This document shows positions 51,701-61,800 of a DNA stretch of 64,000 nt, piece by piece; the first letter of the stretch is position 1, and each line of letters begins with the position of its first letter. The notes under the pieces were generated by a model. That model was not told where the DNA came from. It saw only the letters and a program-made list of their open reading frames with translations, and did not search any database. Position numbers and translations under genes: made by a program. The stretch is taken from positions 52,483-116,482 of the forward strand of contig QAXH01005665.1 in assembly GCA_004335635.1 (NCBI GenBank), read 5' to 3'. This DNA is from Chloromonas sp. AAM2. Its lineage: Eukaryota; Chlorophyta; Chlorophyceae; Chlamydomonadales; Chlamydomonadaceae.

Positions 51701-54700
51701 AGGGTAACGGATCTGCGGGACAGACGAACGGCAGGCCCACGCGTCACAGCCGCTTCTTGTACGGTTTCAGTGGCCTGGAATTCCCAAGTAGGCCTGACCA
51801 GTTATTACCGGCAAAGCGAGAGCGGGACAACAGGGTTGCAGCTGAAGCCGACAACACATAGCGGCAACACTTGCTTTGGTGAGATGACTGCAGCTTACAT
51901 CCTCTCCTCTGGAACAGGGGAGAGAGGACAACAACTGACCAGTCTGGTCTATGACATGGACACCATGCACACACCTTGATGCACCATGCACACACCTTGA
52001 TGCACCATGCACACACCTTGATGCACCACTGCTCGCCCCGGGGCACTTGTTCGTTCTCAAATGCGTATGCGCGCTTCACGGGCACCATGCGAAAGCTCTT
52101 CACACCGGCAGAGGCCAGCACCTCCCGCAGCTCAGCCTTGAGCTCACCGCAGCGACCCTGAAGCACCTGCACGTGACACAGATATCATCCACATGCAACA
52201 GTTCAAAGTGATGCACATGACGCAAGTGCAACGGTAATCAAAGTCTGTTGGAGAGTGTTCGAGAACCAGTGGCACAAGTTGAATGCCACGTGAAGAAAAT
52301 GTGACCACATAACTACAGGTCAAAGTTGTGCAACGACTGAACTAAAGGAGGTTGGTTGGTTGGTTAGTTGGGGCTGCTGTTAGGTGGATGGCATGACTCA
52401 TTGCACAACAGGTAAGCTAAGTGAAGCTAGCTGAAGTTGAGGTTATCTTAGGGCTGAGACTCATGGATGTCTAATCCCTGACTAACTGGTCCTGCTATGT
52501 AAATCTATAATTACGGAGTTCCTTGTATGTGACAGCAATGCACTTTGTCCTGATGACACAGAATCTGCCATGTAAACCGCGCTTGTTCGTGCATTGAAAC
52601 GGCTGTGTTGCCATGAAACCATCACTGTTAAGCCATCAACAAGCTGACCATGACCTCGCCCTGATTTGATGATATGCGAGTGCTATGTACGCCGCCTTAC
52701 CTTGATAAGCTCCAGTCTTGCAGCAGCCGCGCGAGCGTTCGCATCTCCCTCCTTCTCTCGCGCTGCAGCCGCTGCCGCGGTCGCTGCCTCATGCCGAGCA
52801 GCCTGATCTTGAGCACTGGGCGCATTTGCGGCAGAACCGCTAGAAGTAGGTTGTGTGGCCTGGGCTGAAGCACGCGTGGCCTCAGCGTCGCAACGGGCTG
52901 CCTCAGCCTTCTGCTGCGCAGCTTCCTGCAGATTGCAAGCAAGTAAACAAGCATCAGCAGAGCTCAGCAGCTCTACAAACTATCTCCGCGCTAGGGATTA
53001 TGAGGAATGGCTGCGGCGGCATGCCAGCTGCCTGCGGAACGGCTGCGGCGGCTAAAGTGCGGTGAGAATGCGGATGGAAGGTAAGCACACAAGCATCAGA
53101 AGGGTGCAGCAGCTTTGGCCTGTGCATGACTTGCTTGCTCGTACATGGCGTCAGGCACTACGCACCTTTGCCGCTGCAGCTGCTGACGCCTCCAGGTGCG
53201 CAATGGTTCCGTCCGCATCGGCAAACACCTCCGACTTGGGCACGACCAGCACCGAGCGCTGGCAGTTGCGCACAATGACACATGCAGACGCCCACTGAGG
53301 GACCGCGCCATGGGAAGAAGGGCCTGAAGGGGCTTCCAGAGGAACCTGGGCACACACCATTGTCCACACGCTTGTCTGTGGGTGGTTTTTGTGGCTGTTA
53401 TTGATTGTGATCTGTGTCACTGCTCCTCCCTGGTTATGTGTTAAGCAGCGGCCAGCCTCCTGTGGTTGCTGCCATCATCGCGAGTTCGTCTTTCCCAGCA
53501 CTGCTTTCCTCCGCCATTCCCAGCACTGCTGCTACTGCTTTCTGCTTCCACGGCCGGTCCTGCAAAGTGTGTACTGCACGCACCTTGCCGAACAGAAACA
53601 CCTCCCCTGCACGTGCATCAGCGTTCTCATACGCATCCAGGAAGTAGAAGGGTGTGGAGCCGTCCGCAAGCGTGCAGGGTGTAGGGCCGCAAGCACCGCT
53701 CTGTGATGCAGTAGGAGAAAGGTGTATGCAGGATCCTCGTGTGATACCGAGCCAAACAGTGCTTCCCACCAACTGGCCTCACAGCACTGCTGATGCCCAC
53801 AGGGTGTGAGGCGCATGACACGGCAGAAAGTGCCATTGCCGACTGATTTTGCAATCTGCGTTGCCACGTACATACGTACACGCGTATACTGTCTCGCCTT
53901 GTATATACATCTACAAACTGGTGCGTCATGTCCTGTGGCCCCTCTCTTTCTCTTCCGCCCCCCAACACACATATGATCATTGTATTCTCTGATACATTGA
54001 TCTATATACACTGCGTTTAAGAATGTCTGTTTACGCCTCCTGCATGACCCTCACCTGCCCCGCCTCCCCAGCCTGCCCCATGGACCCAACCGAGCTGGGC
54101 TGCTCCTGCTTCACATCCCCCTTCTCCTCCTGCGACCAGCAGAAAAACAGCAAACTTTGCAGCCCAGCAGTCCCTTGCAACCCTTTGAAGCCCAGCAGTC
54201 CCTTGCAATGCTGTGTGTCTGCTGTGTGTTGTGTGTGCAATGCTTGCCATCTTCTGTTCGGCTTGCTGGACACTACAGTTGTGAAAAGACACCCACCCCT
54301 AACATGCAATGCGAACATGCTGCACATCACAATTTGAGTGTGCGTGACGTAGTTGATATTATTTATATTCTCAATCACCCCCTCCACTCACTAAAGCCCA
54401 CTCACCCCCTCCTGCAGCTCATGGACGTACATTGATGCCCACCCAGTAGCTGCAGCCTGGCTGCGCTCCTGCACGACTGCTCCCACACCAGCGGGCCTGA
54501 CTGGTGCTGGCTTGGCTGCAGTGGCTGGTGTTGGGCTGGGAGCAGCAACGGTAGCTGCTGGCGCCTGGCTGGTATCAGTGGCACCTGCTGCCATACAGGC
54601 CACGACTGCATGCCAGTGTTATCATCGCTTCATGTGTATTCACAGATTTGCTCGAGGCCTCGTTGTTACAGATAAACTCGATGCCAGGAGGCAGCTGAAA

Positions 54701-57195
54701 CAAATCCATCATCCAACATCCATGAGGTTTCATGGCCAGTAGATGGGTGGAGCGTGCAGGCCACGTGCTGGCATTCCCATTGCCAACAACTTGAGCCACA
54801 GGACAGGCAAATTGATGAACAGGAACTCACACGCGGTGTGTCCTCCCATGCGACTTTGTGTATGCCTTGTGTGCTTGCCCATGCCTTCTTGTGTGCGCCT
54901 TGGCAAGGCGCGTACAAACGAATGGCAATGCAGCGTGTCCCTCTATGTTTATCACACACCTGTGTTTTTGAAGTCAGGTGCATGCTCCACTTCACATGCT
55001 GGCTCCTCCACATGCTGCCCATACTCATCCACTTCCATGTGATCAGCCATGTGATCATCCAAACCACTCTCATGCTCATCCTTCAACTCCATTGTGACTG
55101 GTGTTTGGGGCCTGCCATGTGCCGACAGTGTTGCACCGCTGGAGTTGCCGATAGATGTGCGGGATGTGGGGGCAGTAGGGCGGGGCATGGGCTGGTGGGG
55201 TGCTGCTCCGTTGAACAAGGGACGCATGGCCGTGGACTGGCCAGCAGCTGGCATTGGCCTGCAGCAGCACGTATATGTTTTCAGAGAAATGCCATAAATA
55301 TGGATTACATCAGCGAGTCCCCACATGCACAGAGAGCAAACGCTTGCAAGCCATGCAAGAGACGAGGTTGGATACCGCCCTGACCGCAATACGTGTGCAC
55401 AGCCATGCATGTGCGTTCACACTTTTCATAGAAACGGGTTTAACATGTCCAAATACGTATTCTGTATGCATTGACTGCTTCTGACGAGCGTACCCGTGCT
55501 GCGCTGTGAACAAGTCTGGGCCTTCGCTGAATGCACGCTCCACACGTTCATACCTCACACCCACACCCACACAAGCAAACGCACATGCCAGATCATGAGT
55601 ACACCTGCCCACCCACCTGCCCCTGCCACCCACATCCACACACATTCACACCAAAACACCCACACATGCCAAAACATCATGAGTACACCTACCCACCCAC
55701 CTTCCCATGCTACCCACACCACCCACGCTTATGCCACCCACACACACCCACACGATACCATGCATGCAACCCAACCACACGTTCATGCCTCCCACACACA
55801 CCCACATGCCAGGTCATGAGTGCACCTGCCCACCCACCTGCCCATGCCAGCCATGGGCGCCCTTGGCACAGCGGGTGCAGCTCTTCCTAGCACACTGGGC
55901 CGGGGAACGGCTGACACCCTAGCCAGGGGCACGCCCCCCATGCTGCCAGCGCTCCCCATGTCGCCCATGTCGCCCATGCCGCCCATGCCGCCTAGGATGT
56001 CGGCCAGGAGTGCGTCACTGCCTTCAACGGCCACCTCACGAGCCGCAGGCCTGGCAGTACAGCACACACTGAATAATGTAAGCAGTCCAGTCAGTGTAGC
56101 AGACCAACCTTTGGCTCATGCACAATGGCATCTGACCGCCAAATAGCATGTCTTCAATTCCGACAGCTGTAGTCATGTGCAATGACACTCAACAGGGACA
56201 TTTTCACTCTACCGTCACTGCTTTTGTCTCTTAGGACAACTGCTAATGGCAGGCTGGCAGCTGCCTGCTCAACTTGATGCATGATGCATCTGTACCGCTG
56301 GCACTTCTTAGGAAGGCTGACATGCAGCCTTGGAAAACAAGGGGCATACAGTGGCGCCTACGCTCACCTTGCATTGAGCGCTGCACGAGCTGCTGCCTTG
56401 CTGAACATCTTGGCAATGTCCCCACTGCCGGCTCCAGGGTCAGAGGCACCTGCGCCTGGACCCTTCTTCTTGGCCTTGCCGTCACCTAGAAAATAGCATG
56501 GCAGCATGGCACCATGTCGGTATGTGGCGTCATGCTACATGACACGCGTCACGTGCATGGCCATGCCACATACCATGCTCTCCATGCTGCATGCCATGCT
56601 TCGTGTGTGCCACAGGCCACAACTTATGCAACGAAACGCCCAAGGTTATGACGAACACGCTGAACTGAATGGCATGCACAGTGTTTGCAAACCCAGTGGC
56701 AGGGCATGCATGCAGTCAGGGCATGTCCTTGCGCACCCAGCGTACCTTTGCCATCCCCTTTGCGTTTCTTTCCTCCAGCTGCCTCCTCCTGGTCTGACTC
56801 TCCATCTTCGCCTGAGCCATCACCTTTTGCCCGCCAATGATCATCCTCTTCTCCAAGATCAGCGTAGCCTTGGCCATCATCGTTCACGATGAAGTCACCT
56901 GCATGGCATGCATTATGCAATGCTGGCAAGACCGGGCGAGGATGGGTGCAGGTCCTATGAAACGTCCCGTCTGCAGCTTGCATGCATGCACACCTCCTTC
57001 ATCGCGACGCTTGGCCACCAGCTTGACATAGTCCTCCTCCTCCAGCACATCGTAGACGGCCTGTTCTGTTTTCAGTTCGAACCCTGCCACGCGCTTAGCG
57101 CCACCTTCTCTGGCTGCCTTAAGGGCTTCCAAGGCATTCTTGGCGTTCGCTCTGCCAGCGCTGACTACAGGTACTCGCCTGGTTCGCTCAGACAT
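38515..57195 (-). CDS. POLA1: DNA polymerase alpha catalytic subunit, about 36 exons
   Basis: This B-family polymerase extends the RNA primers made by primase in the nucleus. About 36 exons join in phase to 1894 residues; key ones are 56994-57195 (start), 52017-52166, 47408-47556 (motif [18 protein letters not shown] across the junction), 46782-46873 (motif [11 protein letters not shown]), 45532-45635 (motif [12 protein letters not shown]), 44511-44650 ([11 protein letters not shown]) and 44169-44286 (FVITKQLTK). The other exons are 56746-56898, 56368-56485, 55838-56050, 54960-55258, 54406-54605, 54055-54129, 53584-53700, 53166-53345, 52701-52925, 51539-51712, 50922-51077, 50415-50498, 50013-50189, 49569-49652, 48932-49076, 48465-48583, 48121-48255, 47756-48008, 47095-47232, 46479-46548, 46087-46143, 45010-45124, 43518-44000, 43185-43290, 42779-42861, 41311-41481, 39706-39823, 39329-39450 and 38515-38874. 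It is longer than animal enzymes because of low-complexity inserts. The C-terminal zinc cysteines are mostly gone. The start of the last exon is the least certain boundary. Confidence 0.95.
39090..39316. repeat. 43-bp tandem repeat, about 5.3 copies
   Basis: A 43-bp unit starting CACAGCTGCAGGCAACACGT is repeated five times plus a part copy in the POLA1 intron between exons 35 and 36. The last part copy stops about a dozen bases from the 5' splice site of exon 35 (39329). Confidence 0.9.
40540..40567. repeat. (ATT)n microsatellite
   Basis: About nine ATT triplets lie within the 1.5-kb POLA1 intron between exons 33 and 34. Frames through it read as poly-Tyr, poly-Leu or poly-Asn and are not coding. 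Confidence 0.9.
41128..41150. repeat. (TA)n microsatellite
   Basis: Eleven or so TA dinucleotides occur in the same POLA1 intron (exons 33 to 34). Confidence 0.9.
41536..42418. mobile_element. hAT-type non-autonomous DNA transposon (883 bp) in a POLA1 intron
   Basis: The element starts CAGGGTTATACCGG and ends with the inverted form of CAGGGTTCTACCGCCGG, so the terminal inverted repeats match at 12 of the first 13 positions. It is flanked on both sides by CCACATTG (41528-41535 and 42419-42426), an 8-bp target-site duplication, which together with CAGGG termini is the mark of the hAT superfamily. A 16-bp subterminal direct repeat TCCCGGTAAACTGATT occurs at 41571 and 41656. Two open stretches on its minus strand (about 42267-41959 and 41952-41722) are separated by a stop; the second encodes a very acidic Glu/Asp-rich segment. 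No full transposase is present. It sits in the intron between exons 32 and 33, in an otherwise intact gene. Confidence 0.85.
42866..42889. repeat. (CA)n microsatellite
   Basis: About twelve CA dinucleotides lie immediately upstream of the acceptor of POLA1 exon 32 (gene orientation), so the run forms part of the acceptor's TG-rich tract. Confidence 0.9.
43380..43438 (+). repeat. Dispersed repeat, family A copy
   Basis: It reads GAGCGGTCTCTCCCAGGACT then GAAGGCATGCAAACAACAAC and ends in an AAC-rich tail. It resembles the copies near 19461 (reverse), 48793 and 62455. It lies in the POLA1 intron between exons 30 and 31. Confidence 0.6.
45655..45818. repeat. (ATC)n microsatellite with family B flank
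   Basis: About 125 bp of ATC, GTC and ACC triplets are followed by TACATGGCTTTTCATGGC then TTAACCCACGGTGTTGCAG. The same non-simple flank follows CATCAT-rich sequence at 63531-63587 and, less well conserved, at 61541-61607. It lies in the POLA1 intron between exons 25 and 26. Confidence 0.65.
48793..48852 (+). repeat. Dispersed repeat, family A copy
   Basis: It reads TGAGCAGTCCTCCTGGGACT then GAAGGCCATGTAACAGCACG and an AAC-rich tail. This is the copy closest to the reverse-strand one at 19461-19523. It lies in the POLA1 intron between exons 17 and 18. Confidence 0.6.
49258..49560. repeat. 26-bp tandem array interrupted by an assembly gap
   Basis: The unit CTGACTCACGCAACACAATG followed by TACTGC is repeated at least three times left and four times right of a run of Ns. 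On the minus (gene) strand every unit contains GCGTGAGTCA, which resembles a 5' splice site. The array starts 8 bp inside the POLA1 intron after exon 16. Confidence 0.92.
49355..49462. other. Assembly gap, 108 Ns
   Basis: A run of 108 undetermined bases lies inside the 26-bp tandem array, in a POLA1 intron. The true array length is unknown, and predicted frames across the Ns are meaningless. No exon of the gene model is interrupted. Confidence 0.99.
51337..51565. repeat. Duplication copying the 3' edge of POLA1 exon 12 into its intron
   Basis: The exon edge and splice donor around 51537-51562 (CACCTGATTGCAGTACTCAA then TCCTC) recur at 51374-51398 as CACCTAGTTGCAGTACTCAA then TCCTC. Preceding sequence is also duplicated (GTTTGCACCGTCGAGCTG at 51337 and GTTTCACCGTCAAGCTG at 51417). 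The copied exon edge lies inside the intron. Confidence 0.7.
51958..52028. repeat. 21-bp tandem repeat covering the 5' splice site of POLA1 exon 11
   Basis: Three copies of CACCATGCACACACCTTGATG lie at the exon-intron border at 52017. On the gene strand each copy reads ATCAAG then GTGTGTGCATGG, so the donor is present three times at 21-nt spacing. All three frames of use stay open and would add zero, one or two copies of the heptapeptide VCAWCIK. Confidence 0.85.
55590..55855. repeat. Imperfect duplications of the POLA1 exon 4 donor region
   Basis: The segment CATGAGTGCACCTGCCCACC then CACCTGCCCATGCCA, which contains the exon 4 donor (exon edge 55838), recurs twice in the intron with changes, at about 55594 and 55677, among other CACCCAC-rich sequence. 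Confidence 0.65.
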
Positions 57196-57387
57196 TCCTG
57201 GTTACACAGGCTTCGTGATACAGACCTGCTACCAACTGTGGCAGACCCGTCAGAGCTTCATACGCGCGGAACACGCAATTGGCTGGCAGGATCAGATGCC
57301 TTGCGCGGCCTAACATGCGCGACTGCACTTTCTCCAGTCTTGAATTTTTCGAATTGCACGCCGTTTTCGGTTGGCACCACCAACGGT
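57196..57387. promoter_or_regulatory. POLA1 upstream region
   Basis: This is the 192 bp immediately upstream of the POLA1 start on the minus strand. If the small plus-strand gene is real, this is a shared divergent promoter. No motif was identified with confidence. Confidence 0.35.
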
Positions 57388-58677
57388 ATGGTTGAAGACG
57401 CCACAATTGCAAGGCCTTCCCACGTTAGCATTTACAGGAAGCGTGAGGATTCAGTGAAGATAAACTCCGACGGTTGGACCCTGGTGACGCTCAGCTCCAC
57501 TCCCTACCCCAAGCCAGCCCAAACAAAATCCAGTGGACCCAACAGTCGGCTGACGGATGATTGTAGTAGGTGCTCAGCATGCTTCATGTCTGCCGCTCAC
57601 GCACTGTTCACCTCCTTGAAGGGCGCCCAGGGTTTGTGCGCCTGCAGATATGCATTGGTCCGGTCTGCATTCCTGGGCACATGCTCTTAGCGGCCCTTCT
57701 AGGATTTTTACATCAGTATGGTGAGAATTTCATTATGACATTTGGGCTTGATGGGCCAGGTACTGCTGCTCCGGAATGAATTGCTCAGTCACGGAACGAA
57801 TTGCTTAGTCCAAATATGACTGGTCGAGTCGCTTACCTTTGCTGTGTCAGTTTGTTGTCGCTGCAGTGCATGATTAAGTATTTGTAAGCCTGATTTTTCC
57901 GCTTTTGCTCTACTGGAGTGAAACGCTAGGCGTAGCCAAGTCTGCACCTGGTAAGCTGGCCTGGTACATTGCTTGCACCATACGGTGCACCAACACCGCT
58001 GTGCAGGGTGGTTCAAATGGATCAAGACTGAATGGGTCACCTATCGGTATTGGTATAACAGGTAAGAGCACGAGTGAATGTTGCAGGCAATCCGCACATG
58101 CAGATTGCAGAAGCAAGTAGTAGTATGTACACAAGGACAGCGGAAGCACGAGCTGCTCAGATTGCAATGATGTTCTTGTGTGGGCAGAAGCTACCATCAT
58201 TTGCATCATGTTAGAAAGCGTTCGGCAACACAGCCCGATACGTATATTGCAGATGGAAGCAGTGGCGGACAGGAACAAACCCAGGCAGTGGTGCGCGAAC
58301 GCAAGCTCAGCCAGGCGGAGTGGAAATCCAGCACGCCGAGGGCACTTCAGCGCCTGGGCAGGCAGGTCATGATGTCGGGATATCATCCGATTCAGCGCAT
58401 GAGCCCAGCAACGCACAGGTGAGGTTGGAAGCATGGGAATACCCACGCATACTTGTCCTATCTTAACTTATCTTGGCAGCGTTGGGTTGTCTGGCCATGC
58501 TAGCACATTCCAAAGTCGTGCCATCACCTCCCTCCATGTCAACATAAGCATGAACCCTTACTGTACTCATCAGCGGCATGTACAAACTGTATGTGTGTTG
58601 CTGGTGTGCAGGAGGAGGACGAGCACACAGGCTTGCGACATCGCCCCCCTTTGCAGTCAGCTCCAGAGAGTCTTTAG
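57388..58677 (+). CDS. Doubtful small multi-exon gene, unknown protein
   Basis: Four possible exons (57388-57562, 58007-58061, 58253-58418 and 58612-58677) have canonical GT-AG borders and join in phase to 153 residues, starting MVEDATIARPSHVSIYRKRE and containing INSDGWTLVTLSS. I do not recognise the product. The second exon in this phase reads as an unusual Trp/Tyr-rich stretch (WFKWIKTEWVTYRYWYNRW). A second reading of exons 2-4 in another frame is also open to a stop at 58693 and has more GC at third codon positions in exon 3, so the frame is unsettled. The alternative is that the region is only the upstream region of the protease gene. Confidence 0.3.
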
Positions 58678-58693
58678 CGTCTTGTCGCATTGA

Positions 58694-58895
58694 TACTGCC
58701 GACCATTTGTAGAAACTGGTGCCTGTGTGTAAGAAATCTGCGTGGCTTGTGGCTTGTCGGCGTGTGGTTGGTGGATGAGCAGTTGCGGTTATGGTCTCTA
58801 AAACCCTTCCATCATCTCCCGACCTGAACACATGTTCACCGCATTGCGTGCGTAAACCCCATAATTTCCCACACCTTACAAAGCCGTAGATTACG
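58694..58895. promoter_or_regulatory. Region upstream of the Deg1-like protease start
   Basis: About 200 bp lie between the possible small gene and the protease ATG. No promoter motif was recognised. Confidence 0.3.
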
Positions 58896-61800
58896 ATGAA
58901 TTGTTTGCATAGCCTTCGCGAAGTGCGCCAAATCCGCAGCGGCTCAACCACTAGACGTGATGGTAGGCTCCATTCGCGCAGCATCGGCGCCTATGTCTGT
59001 GCATCGCATCCAGTGTTGTGCATTGGAGGCAGTCCGAGCTTACAAACCCTACCTTCGCAGTTTGAGCGGAGTAGGAGCGCAAACCCTCTTAGTAACACCT
59101 ACCTTGGAATGGCGTTGCTGTAGGCAGAAAACGCACAGCTGGCAGACACGCCAGCAAAAGGACACCTGTGGTTTGGGCGAGCCTGGGGCCAGAACGTGGA
59201 CACGCACCAGAACCTCAGAAGATCATTACCTCGGCTCTGGCAACATTAACAGCTGCACTCACGGTAAGCGCACTGCCTTGTTGAGTCTTGCACACTGCCA
59301 GTCAGATGTGCCATTCATTTGTTGATCCTGCCCCACCCTGGCAAGAGTATGGGAGCACAACCAGCAATTGTCCACATCATGCATCCATGCACGTTTGAGC
59401 AGGTGCTCGGGAGTTCACCAGACGATGCACTTGCCAAGACACGACCCATGTCCGCCGAGGAGCGAGCAACAATTGAAATCTTCCGGAAGTCCACACCTTC
59501 GGTTGTCTCAGTGACAAATCTTGCAATCAAGCGGGTGGGTGGGCTCATGCAATAAATGCAAGCAAACAACATGGCTTGTTGTAACAGGTCTAACTAGGCC
59601 CTGCAACGCACCATCATAATGAGCAGGCCACATGTAAACGGCTGCACCGAGCAGCTGCCAGCACGTCAGCTTCTATCCCAAGATTGTGCCACCTGCTGTA
59701 CACACATCAGCACCTACTATCCAGCTGCATCCAACATCAAGTCGCCAGGTGTGCCCATGCGAGCTGCAACCCCAGCGTTGCCTCACGTGCTTCCTATTAT
59801 CGTATCATTCTGAGCCTGCCTCAGGCAGTGTCAGCAAAAGTCAGAGAGCAGCGAGCATTACAGCTGGCAGGAGACGGCATTACGAAATGGCAAGCCAGCT
59901 TCAAAAGGCATTCCAAAGCAGCAAATTGAAGGCCCTCGGAGTTAAAATGGTGGCAACCTATTGCACCTGCATTCAACACTCTGGATCAACTTAACCTGTA
60001 CATTCCGGATGCATGTGTGCAGGACGCCTTCACCATGAATATGATGGAGATCCCCCAGGGCGCAGGCAGCGGGTTTGTGTGGGACTCGCAGGGCCACATC
60101 ATCACTAACTACCGTGAGTCTGCCAACGGAACGCTCCTCAACTGCATCTGTGGCATGCACAGTCAACACCAACAGCAACATGCAGTCCAATGAGCTAGTA
60201 TGAGCGGCTGTGTTGGCTGAGTACTGAACGGGCGGGCCATCACATGCTGCTTTTCGCACTTGTGCAGATGAGTTGGTCCAGATTTGGGCCCATGTAGACA
60301 CCTGTTTGAGTTGGTATGCTGTGTCATGCTCCACTCCTTCCCAGTCAACTTCACGCTCCATTCAAGGATTGTACGTGTATTGATTGAAGTCGTTGCAATT
60401 CTGCTTTTAATGCCAGTGCAGACGCATACATGCTTGTACCAGGTTGCAATGCTACGTTGTGCTCAATAAAAAAACAGGGGGGTCTGATTCTGCTGGATAC
60501 TTGTGCTCAGAGCATGTTGCTGTGCTGGCGTTCCTTGCCTGTCCAGACGTGATCAACGAGAGCGCCAATGTCAAGGTCGCCCTGGGCAAGGACGAGTACC
60601 TCGCCAGTGTAGTGGGAGTGGACCAGGACAAGGACATCGCTGTGCTGCTGGTCAAGGTGCGAAAGGATATGTAAACGATTATATACTTCAATGCCGTGGC
60701 TCAGAGGACAGGCAGCACTGCAAATCTGGGTGAAGGGTTGTCTGAGCAAGCAGCTTTTCTTTGGCAATTTAACATTCGGAGAAGCTTTAGTGTGTTGCCA
60801 GTGAACGCCGTTGGACTAGGTATTCATTAAGTTTTGGAACTTTTTTGTCCGGATTGCCGTGTTGTGGGCGTCTTTCAGGACGGCTTACCTTGCTCCCTCA
60901 TGCACCGCGTGGGTTCAGACATGCACACACTCCGTTTGTTGCTCTACCTGGGACCCGACTGCAGGTGCCTGTGTTGGCAGATGCTGACTCCCCCAACTCC
61001 ACCAAGGCAGTCCCTTTATGCGTGCAGCCGGATGTGGACGACTTGCAGGTGCAAGTCAATGGGACCTGGTACACGTGCATACAATAGATAGAGGTTGCAC
61101 CAGGCACTTGCTTGGTTTAGAAGCATGCACTCTATACACAAAGTTCCTCTTACTCTTACACAAAGTTCCTCTTACCGATCACACGATAAGCAACATCTAA
61201 ATACACAGATAGTGCAGTGGGGGGATTCTATGTGCACTGAGCACGAACGCTGTTCGCCATGCCTGGAAGAGGGGCTTAATGGTGTGAAGCGTACGTACAC
61301 CCCAAGTGTCCAGGCTACCTGTTCTGACTGCTAGTAGGCTGCGAAACCATGGCATGCCTTCATGTTAGCGCATAGTCTAATGCCCAGTCACTTCTTCTTG
61401 AACCAGCCTGTTGTCAAGAGTTCAACAACCACTGTAACGTCTGCAGGTCGGCCAGAAGGTGTATGCGATAGGGAATCCCTTTGGCCTTGACCACACACTA
61501 ACCACAGGTGCGTCAATGGTCAAGAAACGTGGTTGATCATGATCATCATCATCCATTATCATTATTATCTCACATGGCATGTCACACTTTGACCTACGGT
61601 ACTGCAGCTCGACACATATCTGATCAAGATTTTTGCGCCTGGCAACCACTTAAAAGCGTAGATGGATGAGGAACGAAGAGATGGGAGCAGTTGCGTGGGG
61701 AACTGGATCAGTCATTGCTCGTGCGGGGCAGTCCCTTTTGTTCAGAGTATCGTTCCAGACGGTGCGTGGCTCGCGTCCACTGAAGAGGTCCAAGCAACGG

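Noticed and set aside
57388..58693. Small plus-strand segments as 5' exons of the Deg1-like gene
   Set aside because: Both open readings end in stop codons before 58896, and the leader beginning at 58896 joins in phase to the lumen-targeting exon.
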